This document shows positions 37,487 to 47,323 of a stretch of 64,000 nucleotides of DNA, one piece after another. The notes beneath the pieces were generated by a model. It saw nothing but the letters and a program-made list of their open reading frames with translations, had not been told where the DNA came from and did not search any database. The stretch comes from Bolinopsis microptera. Lineage: Eukaryota > Ctenophora > Tentaculata > Lobata > Bolinopsidae. Position 1 is the stretch's first letter, and each line of letters opens with the position of its first letter. The stretch is from positions 9,130,675-9,194,674 of the forward strand of contig NC_087078.1 in NCBI RefSeq assembly GCF_026151205.1. The letters run 5' to 3'. A program made the translations under genes and the position numbers.

Positions 37487-40400
37487 GTTATATAACCCCT
37501 CATCTCAGGAAGTAAGACGAGAAAGAACCCTATAACTGAGGAGGAGGAGTGGTACTACCCATTCTACAGACTCTACCTCAAGATCTCCTTCTCTGTACTC
37601 ACTATCGCCTTTATGGTGTTCCTTGTTATGGCTTCTACTGTGGGTGAGTAGTTTCACGTGACCATCGCAACCCGCTATATAAAGTCATGTAACCATAGCA
37701 ACACTACCATATAAGGTTATATTACCATGGTAACCCCATTAAAACACTACTATCAAGACAATTGAAGTCACCTCCCCACCAGTAGTCAAATATATTTGTA
37801 ATTAAGTTCTATTTGATCACGTGACCTTGCACCACGTGACAATTTGATTGTAACCATGGTAACTGTATTTGTATTGTCAGGTGTTATCGTGTTCAGGACT
37901 GCCTTCAACGCTGGAAACTACCTGGCCAGTCTTCCAGTTAGGGAAAGTTATGAAACCGATGCGGCGTTTGAGGCTGCTACGGCTCTGTCTAAAGATAATA
38001 ACGCTCTCTACACATCCGTTCTGTCTTCTGTTCTCAACGCACTGGCTATTATGTTCCTGGGATTTGTGAGTATAACTTTCCTTTTATATCCTTATATGGT
38101 CATACAGGGTGAATGGTATATCAAATGATGGAGTAGTTCGCTGTTTATTAGTCTCATGGTTGAAATACTGATAGTTAGATAATATCCGGTTGGAAGAGAC
38201 AAGGACAAATGAAACAGGAAGTTAGGAATGTAGGCAAATTTTCGGCGTCTTCAGGCTAAAACTGGTACAAATGTTAGTATACAATTATAAATGGTTCTAC
38301 ACTTGTTAAAATGCTAAATTAAAATTACACACACTGAATACAGGTTACATCAAATAGTATTATATTTTAAAAGGTTTATAAATTTGGTTTTCGTAATTAT
38401 ATTTATTTAGGACGTTACAGAAGGAATTGATTTAATGTAGTTGAAGGAGTCCTAACCCTCCTCACGTCCATAAATATAGTTTTCTTTGCATCATATATTA
38501 CATATTAAATGGTGATGTACACACGTTTTACACTCTGTCCGAGTACATGATATCTACCGAACATGAGGGTCGTGTGCTATTTGTTTAAATTTGTCTCTGA
38601 ATATTTTGTAAAAGAAATCACTTAAGCTTCTCACACTCTTCCTTATTATTGATACTAGGTTTAAATAAATTAATGTAGTACGCTTCTGTCACTTTTCGTT
38701 AAATGGTGCTATATAAGTTAATTTCTAAAATATCGAAAGAAATGTCTGGATCTAAGTTATTGTGAAATTCTAGGGTGAATGGTGATGTAAAAATGATGTT
38801 GGGATTGTAAAAATGATTTTGAAATTGTGATGGAGCCAATTTTGAAAGATGAATTGCTATTAGTTCATAAACGTTACAAATTTCATTCTTGCTTCTCCTT
38901 TGATGCTGACTCATGATTTGGTTCTTTTTTCAGGTATATGAGAAATTAGCGTATATGCTAACTAACTGGGAGAACCACAGGACGCAAACTGCTTACGATG
39001 ATGCGCTTATTATCAAACTATTCGCATTCCAGTTTGTTAATAACTATGCGTCTCTTATCTACATTGCTTTCTTCAAGGTAAGTGTATTATTATTATTTTT
39101 TACGTTTTTGAATTTTTAACACTTGTTTTTAGATCATGAATACGATGTAGTTACATTGAAACGTCGAGTAATCTCCTTTCCCTAATAAGAGCATTTTTAC
39201 TTGTCGCAACAACCGGGATAAAGATAATTTTACCCAGAATACATTACAACAATGCGACTCATAAATAATACTCCAATCCGGATTTTACATAAGTGTATTA
39301 TATTCTCATTTTCTATTTAAACTGTTTTTTAACGGCTAACTTTATTTCCGTTCTGTGATCTAGTAGAGCAGTGCAGTGGAACCTAGTTATGAACTAGTAA
39401 CCTAGTAACCAGCTGGTTACCTAGTAACCAACCAGTAACCCCATGTCCAATGTTCAGGAGGATGTGTCTGAGAATGGTATGTTCGGAATGTCTTCATGGA
39501 AAGACACCTGCGGATACGAAGATAGCAACGGAGTAAGTTATTTCTAATCTCAAATATTTACGAAGGAGAAAGTAATGCTACTGAACACAATATAATACTT
39601 CCTTTTTTTACTCGAATTATCCTCTACGATTATTGGTAACTAGAAGGTTACCCAGTAACCAGATAGTAACCTTGTAACCAGATAGTAACATAGTAAGTAA
39701 CCAGGTTGTAACCTAGTAAAACCCCACAGAGGCCTCTCTGCTACCCTATGCTGGTGATGCAGGTCGCTGTTCTTATGATCCTGAAACCGATGCCCAAGTT
39801 CTTTAAAGATGTTGTAATTCCTATTCTGCTTACTTTGTGGGCTAAATTCAGAAACAAGTGAGTTATAGAAGCAAGCTAATCTGATAAACTAGTGACTAGC
39901 TATTAGTAACCTAGAAGTCAGCCTAACCTAGTAACCTAGCAACATAGTAACCAGCTAGTAACCAGCTAGTAACCTAGTAACCAGCTCACTAAGTAGTACT
40001 CACAGTGTGCTACCCAGAGACAGTAATGATAATATAGAGGCAGTTAATGCGGGTCCGGAAAAGACAAAAGAGCTGATTGATATTATTGAGGAGGACAGGA
40101 AACTTCTCGCTGGAGATACTGTGAGTTTTAAATATCTTCACAATTTCACGTTATATTTTTTTCCAGATAGCTTTCTGCCGAGATATACGATTAATATATT
40201 GATTCCCGTGATGCCCATATAAGGAGATGTAACACCACGTGATCCCCAGGATTTCACGCTGTCTGAGTACACCGAGAAGTGTATAATGTACGGTATTATC
40301 ATGCTGTTTGGCACTGTGTTCCCTCTAGCGCCTCTAGTCGCTCTTATCTGTAACATGGTGGACGTCAGAGTGGACGGTTACAGAATACTCTGGAAAAACA

Positions 40401-43310
40401 GAAGATACATTGCACAGCGTGCTGAGGATATTGGTTAGTTTCACTTCATTCCTAGTCGTTTCCTGTTTAACCAGCCAGTAACCTAGTAACCAGTTAGTAA
40501 CGTAGTAACCAGCCATTAACCTAGTAACCCGCTAGTAACCAGCCAGTAACTTAGTTACCAGCCAGTAACCTAGTATTAGTAACCAGCCAGTAACCTAGTA
40601 ACCAGCCAGTAACCTAGTAACCAGCTAGTAACCTAGTAACCAGCCCGTAACCTAGTAACTAGCTAGTAACCTAGTAACCATCTCCTACTCAGGTATTTGG
40701 CAGTATATTCTAGAATTTCTGAACATGGTGGGTGTTGTGGTGAACTCTCTTATCTTAGCCTTCACTCTGAAGGGAAGCAGCTCTATTTTATTCAAACCAG
40801 ATGTTGAGGGATCGAACATCAACTCATATGAACCGTGAGTTTTGGAGTTTTTTCTTTGTTTACGCACTAGTAAATATAAAATCAATTTGGAAACAGAATA
40901 TCAGGCCATTAAGTTCATTAAAATTCCAGTTTACAAACGAACCCTTAAAAGGAGACTGAATGAGGTCAATAGATCTGAGTATTCTCTTGCTAATAAGCGT
41001 GTTAAGAAGAGCTGCAAGAAGGACGATGAGAACTGGGCTTTACGGGTTGCAGCCGATCTGGAAACAGCTTCTTCACACGGTCAGCAGAGGGAGGTCTGGC
41101 AGATGATCAAGTCCTTGTCAGGCAAGAAAAGTCAGAAGTCAACTGCTGTCAGAGATAAAACCGAGAAGTTGATTTCTGACCCCGCTGCTCAACGAAAACG
41201 ATGGGGTGAGCACTTCGCTGAACTACTAAACCCGCAGATAGGAGACGTGGACCTTTCAGACCTAGACAGTCTAGAGGTCGCACCATATTTTCCGTATCTG
41301 AGTGATAGTGATATACCCCCTAGCAGAACAGAGATCTCTGAAGCTTTAAAGAGTCTGAAGAATCACAAGAGCCCTGGAATTGATGACATTTCCAACGAAC
41401 AGCTGAAGTATGGGGCTCCTGGTCTTTTAGACAGGCTTGAGAAACTGTTTGCACGTGTATGGGAGACAGAGAATGTGCCAGAGGATTGGGTTAAGGGTAT
41501 CATTGTTATTGTCCCGAAAAAGGGTGATACATCATACTGCTCGAACAACAGGGGCATTACCCTACGCTCCACGGCATCAAAACTCTATCAGATAATAGTG
41601 TTGCGACGGATGAATGCGGGGCTTGAAGAACTGCTCCGAGAGAATCAGTGCGGGTTCAGGAAAAACAGGTCTTGCATAGATCAGATTTATTCGCTCCGTA
41701 CTATTATTCACAACAGCATTGAGTTTAATCTCCCCCTTTACATAAATTTTGTTGACTTTAAAGCGGCATTCGATTCACTTAATCGGGAGTTTATCTGGAA
41801 AGCTTTCAGTCATTATGGCTTGCCTTGTAAATACATTCGCATAATGCAAGCATTCTTTTGCGGCACCGTCAGCGCTGTCAGACATAATGGCGAGCTCTCT
41901 GAGTGGTTTGACGTTACATCTGGTTCTGGGCAGGGGGATATTCAGGGTCCACCTATCTTTAATGTTTGCATCAACCTGCCTGCGCAGCGGGCTGAGGATA
42001 ACAAAGTGTTGTCACACGGGGCAGTGCTGCAGAGAGCTACCACCAGCTCTGGTCAGGATACAGTCGTCCTGGATACTGACTATGCAGATGATTTGGCTAT
42101 CATGGACAACACCAAGGACGGTCTCCAGGAGACAACTGATCTTTTATGCAAGTATGCGGCTCAGGCTGGCCTCAGAATCAATGCGAAGAAAACAGAGGTT
42201 ATGGCCATCGGCAAGAATACATCACAGAGGCCATATACTGAAGCATCAACAGTGGACATTACAGTAGGACACGGCTATCCAGCAAGTCAGCAACTTCACT
42301 TACCTTGGGTCGATTATATCAAGTGATGGGACTATTGACCGGGACTTGTCTGCACGGATCCAGAAAGCCTCAGGAGCATTCAATCAGCTCGGTAATATTT
42401 GGAAGAATCGCAATATCCAAACTAACACCAAAATACGGATATATGTTGCAGCGGTTCTAACAATATTACTTTATGGAAGCGAAGTCTGGAACACTACTTC
42501 AAAGCAACTACATCGCTTCGAAGTTTTTCATCAAAACTGTTTGAGGAGAATCCTTCGAATTAAGTGGTTCCACCGGACGAGCAATGTTCAAGTGTTGGAG
42601 CGGGCAAGAATAAACCCGGTTATAACCTACATCAGTGCCAACCGTCTTCGCTGGTTTGGACATGTTTCTAGAATGCCGGACACCAGGCTACCAAAGTATC
42701 TACTTGATTGGACACCTGCTCACGGCCGAAGATCACGTGGGCGGCCAAGAAAGAATTGGCGAACCTGTGTCCTAGAAGCAGGGACAAAAGGATTTCGCGG
42801 CATGTACGAAATCGACGCAGTAACATTCACAGGAGATCCAGACATTGTATTTGATAAGGTCCGAGAGTTGGCAGGAAACCGAAAGCACTGGAGAGAGATG
42901 ATACGACATAAGCGGCAATTCCTTGGTGCAGGCCACTCGAATGATTGAGGAGACCTTATCAAGTATCAAGTAAGTAGAATGAGGTCTGATTTATTCTTGT
43001 TGTTTGGTTAAAACTCTGCATCTCAGGTGGATGGTAGCGTTTGCATTTGAACACGTGTGTTTTGCACTGAAGTTCATTGTTTCCTACGTTATTCCTGACG
43101 TGCCCAGTGACGTGCAGTTCAAGATGAGAAAGGTACGTGTTTCTCTTTCACTTTCGTTTTGATCGGTTTCGCTTTCATCTATGTCTTTAACTAACTAACC
43201 TGATTTTTATATCTGATTCGCTTCAGGAACAATTCCAAGTAAACCAGCTCTTTGAGAAGGGACCAACTAAGAAGGACAGTACTGGAGCTAACGGTAACCC
43301 TACAGTGTAG
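29064..43310 (+). CDS. Complete anoctamin (TMEM16 family) gene, 19 exons, 1047 residues
   Basis: TMEM16 proteins are dimeric Ca2+-activated chloride channels or lipid scramblases. Exons: 29064-29302, 31499-32345, 32819-32910, 33082-33157, 33263-33332, 35384-35493, 36564-36684, 36840-37059, 37294-37364, 37509-37643, 37881-38065, 38934-39077, 39458-39532, 39730-39857, 40006-40120, 40250-40433, 40693-40834, 43027-43132, 43227-43310. They total 3144 bases and every junction keeps frame. Exons 1-2 give a disordered, Ser/Pro-rich leader, then [23 protein letters not shown] and [17 protein letters not shown] (dimerisation domain). The core shows [127 protein letters not shown] and [20 protein letters not shown], all in family order. 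The first exon is the least certain part: its ATG and split codon fit, but it has no domain. The stop lies inside a GTAACCCTACAGTG repeat, so the last intron-exon limit could differ. Confidence 0.93.
29729..30460. mobile_element. TIR element in intron 1 of the anoctamin gene
   Basis: The left end GGGGGGTTCACCCTGATTTT and the right end AAAAAATCAGGGTGAACCCC are inverted copies of about 25 bp with G/C tracts outside them. The interior, about 700 bp, has no transposase. It contains TATGCCCAAATATGGGCATA, a palindrome also met near 620. Target duplications are not clear. Confidence 0.7.
32346..32440. repeat. AGTAACCACCTAGTTACC repeats at the variable/constant junction
   Basis: The first part of the intron between the dimerisation-domain exon and the first core exon consists of GTAACC/GGTAAC-type units in mixed orientation. 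The same type fills the starts or ends of most later introns (32930-33060, 34055-34110, 35210-35380, 36460-36545, 37185-37290). Confidence 0.75.
34178..34952. mobile_element. 775-bp TIR element with 8-bp target duplication (hAT-like)
   Basis: The ends are GGGGGTGATGCAACGTCAAT and its complement. ATCGAACC stands directly outside both ends (34170-34177 and 34953-34960), a perfect 8-bp duplication as made by hAT-type transposases. Next to each end is a run of TTAATTGACA decamers (34223-34285 and 34872-34938), which forms long subterminal arrays. It lies in intron 5 of the anoctamin gene and encodes no transposase. Confidence 0.85.
35030..35085. repeat. Short AT-rich palindromic repeat in intron 5
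   Basis: TATATATTATATATATATAA and TTCTTTATATATATCTT-type units occupy this stretch. Confidence 0.6.
36214..36415. repeat. 14-bp minisatellite in intron 6
   Basis: GTCGTATACCTCGT is repeated about fourteen times between anoctamin exons 6 and 7, with few changes. Open frames of the [11 protein letters not shown] or [13 protein letters not shown] type, on either strand, are products of this repeat. Confidence 0.92.
37430..37484. repeat. Poly-C tract in intron 9
   Basis: A run of about 50 C interrupted by one G lies some 25 bp before the acceptor of exon 10. A G-rich complementary strand this long is prone to length error in assembly. Confidence 0.9.
38066..38933. other. Anoctamin intron 11
   Basis: An 868-bp intron with no supported coding sequence. 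Small frames on both strands lack splice or domain evidence. Confidence 0.7.
39388..39998. repeat. GTAACCTAGTAACCAG arrays in introns 12-14
   Basis: Blocks at 39388-39440, 39640-39722 and 39900-39993 are made of AGTAACCTAGTAACCAGCT-type units. They directly precede the acceptors of exons 13, 14 and 15, leaving only a short pyrimidine/CAG stretch between repeat and exon. Confidence 0.85.
40466..40683. repeat. 16-bp minisatellite filling intron 16
   Basis: About fourteen units of CCAGTAACCTAGTAACCAGC type occupy almost the whole 259-bp intron between exons 16 and 17. Confidence 0.9.
40857..42990 (+). mobile_element. 5'-truncated LINE (non-LTR reverse transcriptase) in intron 17
   Basis: Two overlapping frames, to 42326 and 42346-42948, encode most of a non-LTR reverse transcriptase. 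In order: a linker ([17 protein letters not shown]), [87 protein letters not shown], the catalytic YADDLAIMD, then after the break [27 protein letters not shown] and [17 protein letters not shown] frameshift lies near 42265-42285, where [19 protein letters not shown] becomes readable in the other frame. No endonuclease domain precedes the reverse transcriptase, so the copy is 5'-truncated and dead. The clade is not certain from this alone. It is in the same direction as the host gene and wholly inside intron 17 (40835-43026). Confidence 0.92.
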
Positions 43311-43500
43311 TTACCATGGTTAACATGTAGTTACTAACGGTAACCCTAAAGTGTAATTACAATGGTTACTATGTAGTTACTAACGGTAACCCTACAGTGT
43401 AATTACCATGGTTACTATGTAGTTACTAACGGTAACCCTAAAGTGTAATTACAATGGTTACTATGTAGTTACTAACGGTAACCCTACAGTGTAGGGAAAA
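43290..43500. repeat. Repeat overlapping the anoctamin stop
   Basis: About 60-bp units (ACGGTAACCCTACAGTGTAG, then TTACCATGGTTACTATGTAG, then TTACTA) are repeated nearly four times. The first copy supplies the last codons and the TAG of the anoctamin gene at 43308-43310. Each later copy contains the same ACGGTAACCCTA(C/A)AGTGTA. Confidence 0.85.
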
Positions 43501-44961
43501 AAATATTAAAGTTGTTACTCATTGTTACTGAGTCTCAACCTGAGGTGACAATTGTTATATATCTTTAACTTCTCATTTAAACGATATTATGATGAATTTT
43601 TAAAAGCTTTGTAAATGAGGAAAGCGATTTACGAACGGTAGTTTTTTTTGCTTGAAGTTTTGGTTTTTTTCTAGTATATTAGCATATGCTACAGTTCTAA
43701 TGTTACTAAAGTTACGATGTAGTTACTATGGTTACTATTAAGTTACTGTGATGACTAAATAGTTACCACGGTAACCATGTAGTTAATAAAGTATCTATGT
43801 AGTTACTATGGTAACTGTTTAGTTACTATGGTTACTATTTAGTTACTAAAGTAACTGTTGTACGCTGATGTTGAGGGTAATGACAGTCTATGATTTTGTA
43901 TAGGACAGTGAATTTATATATTACATGATATTGATAATCTAGCTTTATTTTTAGTTTTTAATTTCACTAAACTTTTTTATCTAATCTGATTTTTGTGCTT
44001 AGTAACTATGGTAGCTGTTATCATGGTATTTAAACTGTCATGGTAGCTGTTTCCATAGTAACGGATGCCACAACTCAATCAAGTTTGATCAGATCTGTTT
44101 TCAGTTTTGTCTCTTATCGTGGTTATTGTAGTTATTGTGTTACGATGATGCGTTGCCATGGTAACTGTTTCCACGTGTATTTGTTACGCGTCCTCTTAGT
44201 CCTATTTTTACCCAATAATTTATTTTCTACGTCACAAAGAACATTTCTATTTTCAATTTTGCCCGCTAATGGTCGAATTCGGACAATTATTATGAAATCC
44301 GCTAAATAAGTATATTGGCAATATTAAAAGTATAAAAGTATTAACCTAATATAACGATAGTTTTGATTTTAAATACTTTATATGGGTTTAAACCTAATAC
44401 GGGTTTTACCAAATTGTTTATGAATTTAATGGAAATGTCTTTGAAATTAAACATCATACCTCATTGAGACTTTAATGTAAATAGCACGGTTTGTAGTTAA
44501 TGAGCATGCCCATTAGAATTGTAAATCTTCTTTTAGCTGAACCAAATCTTAAAGTTTATATAAACGTTGATGAGAGAACATATTCTACAATTTAAGCAAT
44601 GCCTTATGTTTAATTTTTTTTTTCAGTATATTCCTCTTTGTGATATGTTTTGAGATCTAGATGTAGTTACTATGTTTCTTGTTAAATGTGAGCTTAATTT
44701 CATTTTTGTTTCACTTTTCAGTGAAACCCACTAGATAACAAAGTCACTTTGCTGATCTCTTTTATTTCATTTCAATTATAATCTCAATTACTTTAAAATA
44801 AACACTGATCGTACCCTAATTGAGATTTAGAGTGTATCATTATAAAATACTAAACTTAGTGAGGTTGATAATGAACTTTAACTTAAAGAGGTGAAAGATA
44901 TGGCTGCGTGCAACTGCAATAAATGCAAATGATGGGACAATTTTGATTAATGATTTTAATC
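43311..44961. other. Region 3' of the anoctamin gene
   Basis: This is presumed 3' untranslated and intergenic sequence. GTTACTATGGTTACTATTTA units continue at 43700-43860. AATAAA-type signals occur near 43783 and 44797; which one is used cannot be told. No further gene is seen. Confidence 0.5.
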
Positions 44962-47117
44962 TGGCTCTTACTAATTCGCTCGCCCAAAAATTATCACGTG
45001 ACTTTGGTTTTAATGGTTTTGCAGCCGAACAAAACGGTTTTTACACATAAACCCTAATCCCACCCCTAACCAGAAGTATAACTCCGAAGCTATCCAAATC
45101 CCTAACCACAACCTTAACCCTAACCCGAATTGTCTTGTAGCGCGATGCACTACTGGGTCGCGCCGCGCATCGAATAATTCTTCTCGCAACCACAGGTGCA
45201 GATCGGCAAGATGCGAAGGATTGACATCGTGAATCAAGAATTGTCATACGTTGTATGACCCGCCGCGCACGAAGTGCGCGGCTCCCCCTGTATCGTCAGG
45301 ACGACCGTGGGTGTCACAACGTGATACAAAAGTAAAACCCGAACCCTAAACAATCGAATTTCTCCAGGAAAGCATTTTTACCCTACCCTACGTCATATCA
45401 TGATCTTGTAGCGCGATGCACTACTGGGTCGCGCGCGCGCATCCAATAATGCTTCTCGCATCCAATGCTTCTCGCATCCAATAATGCTTCTCGCCGATCG
45501 TATGCAGATCGGCGAGATGCGAAGGATTGACATCGTGAATCAAATCATGATCCTGTTAGTATAATAATGACAACGCAATTTACTGGGCGGTGAGCTCACT
45601 AGCTCAGCCTGTCATTCCACCAAATCTCTGTTTATGGTTTATGAACATTAATATTATAGCCCAGGCCCCCAGGTAGCAATGTAATAAAATACTGTAAACT
45701 AGATAAACATTACCTTTTGCGCCATTCCTATTCTGCGTTACTGGGCCGCGCTCAGCCTGTCATTCCGCCTAGCCTAATTTCTATTTTATGTCCATGAGCG
45801 CTCTTATCACTTCTTGCATGTAAAAGAATTTATTAATAATAATAATGCAGTAAGCTAGTGCTACTAACCATATATTACATAGTATTGATTCGAACGATGT
45901 CAATCCTTCACTACAGCTCGGCGAGGCCCAGTGCACAGTGGTGCATCTCGCCGATCTACTGCATATACTGTGGTTGGGAGTCGTTTAACGGGTGATACTA
46001 GTCGTAAAATATTTATATTTCTTTTATATCAGGAGACAAAACCGTCGCGACGAGTCCAGACTCAGAGTCCAACTCGGCGCGCGTCTTGGTAGGTTATAAA
46101 CCTACAGTACACAGTACAAGGGGTCGTTCACATATTACGTAATCATTCGAAAACTCTTCCCCCTCAGCTGATTACGTAATATGTGAACGACCCCTTACGA
46201 TGTACGAGAAGCTAAGATTATTTGATGCGCGGCCTAGTAGTGCATTGCGCTACATGAACGCTTATATGTCATATGTTATAACCATATAATTGCTACCTCC
46301 CTTTTATACCTTTGTGTTTGAGCTGGAAAATTATTGAAGGTCGAAATTTAACGGGTGATAGTGCTTCAAATATATTATTATTCTTAAGACCGTCGACGAA
46401 ACGAGTCCAACTCGACGCGCGTCTTGTTAAACCTACAAGCCGAAATACGATAAAAGGGCAATAATTGTCTTTTAGTTGTTCGAAATGATATTTAGATTTT
46501 AAATGAATATTTGATTTAAATTATTTCGTCTTTTCGTAACTTTCTGTCCACGTCGGCCGTTACTGGGCGGCGCTCAGCCTGTCATTTTACCGAATCTCTA
46601 TTCGGATTTTGATTATGAACATATTGATATATATATAATCGCTCCTACTAAATCGCTCGCCCAAATTTTAAGAAAATTCTTGTGAAAAGGCCCTTTAGGC
46701 ATGACAGTGATCTAGCGGTGTATTTTTGGACGCTGATTCCGAATCACCCCCCATGACGTAGGGTTAAAATGCTTCCCTGGAGAGTTATGGGCAAAAAACC
46801 GTTTTTGTCACGTGACAGGCTAGTAAAACGTGAATTCGATTATTTAGGGCTCGGGTTAGGGTTGTATCACGTTGCGACCCCCACGGTCGTTTCACTATGG
46901 TGACGATACAGGGGGAGCCGCGCACTTCGTGCGCGGCAGGTCATACAACGTATGACAAGGTTAGGGTTAGGGTTGTGGTTGAGATTATGGATAGCTTCGG
47001 GGTTATGGTTAGGGTTAGGGTTGGGATTAGGGTTTATGTAAAACCGTTTTGTACGGCTGCAAAACCAAAAAACCAAAGTCACGTGAAATTTTTGGGCGAG
47101 CAATTTAGTAAGAGCCA
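44962..47117. mobile_element. 2.15-kb long-TIR element with telomere-like repeats in its arms
   Basis: The two ends are inverted copies over roughly 400 bp. Shared parts are TGGCTCTTACTAA, CGCCCAAAAATT, CACGTGACTTTGGTTTT, AACCCTAATCCCACCCCTAA-type runs, CGCGCACGAAGTGCGCG and CCCTACGTCAT. The arms hold CCCTAA/TTAGGG-like runs at 45050-45130 and 46955-47035. The centre repeats TACTGGGC(G/C)GCGCTCAGCC with CTGTCATT three times (about 45582, 45740, 46560) and contains a small nested hairpin MITE at 46118-46196. No transposase frame was seen. Frames such as NPNPNPNHNPEA are the telomere-like repeat translated. Confidence 0.8.
46118..46196. mobile_element. 79-bp hairpin MITE
   Basis: GGGGTCGTTCACATATTACG at the left is matched by the exact complement at the right (GATTACGTAATATGTGAACG then ACCCC), leaving a short loop. 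A 172-bp relative with the same ends is at 50050-50221. It is nested in the larger TIR element. Confidence 0.85.
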
Positions 47118-47138
47118 TATATAATAGCCTGCAGGTAA

Positions 47139-47323
47139 AGCCGTAGTACATACATATTACATTACGATGGAAACTACATTGCAAGAAAGCTGCGATAAAA
47201 AGCCGCGCCGTAACACGCTCACGGCTGTACTGTTACGGCGCAGCTTTTTATGTGTTATGGCAGTTTTCATCGCAATACGTAGTTTATATCGTAATGTAAT
47301 AAGTATGTACTAGTACTACGGCT
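47139..47323. mobile_element. 185-bp foldback element
   Basis: The arms of about 85 bp are imperfect inverted copies: AGCCGTAGTACATACATATT at the left and its near complement ending AGTACTACGGCT at the right. The inner stem AAAAGCCGCGCCGTAAC / GTTACGGCGCAGCTTTT closes it. It sits just beyond the right end of the 2.15-kb element. Confidence 0.75.

Noticed and set aside
41363..42969. - strand frames inside the LINE
   Set aside because: They are shadows of the sense reverse transcriptase frames.
45050..45130. CCCTAA runs as a chromosome end or internal telomere
   Set aside because: The runs are degenerate, symmetrical in a transposon's two arms, and followed by ordinary sequence on both sides.
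46867..47184. Frame with NPNPNPN repeats
   Set aside because: It is the degenerate telomere-like repeat of the transposon arm read in frame.
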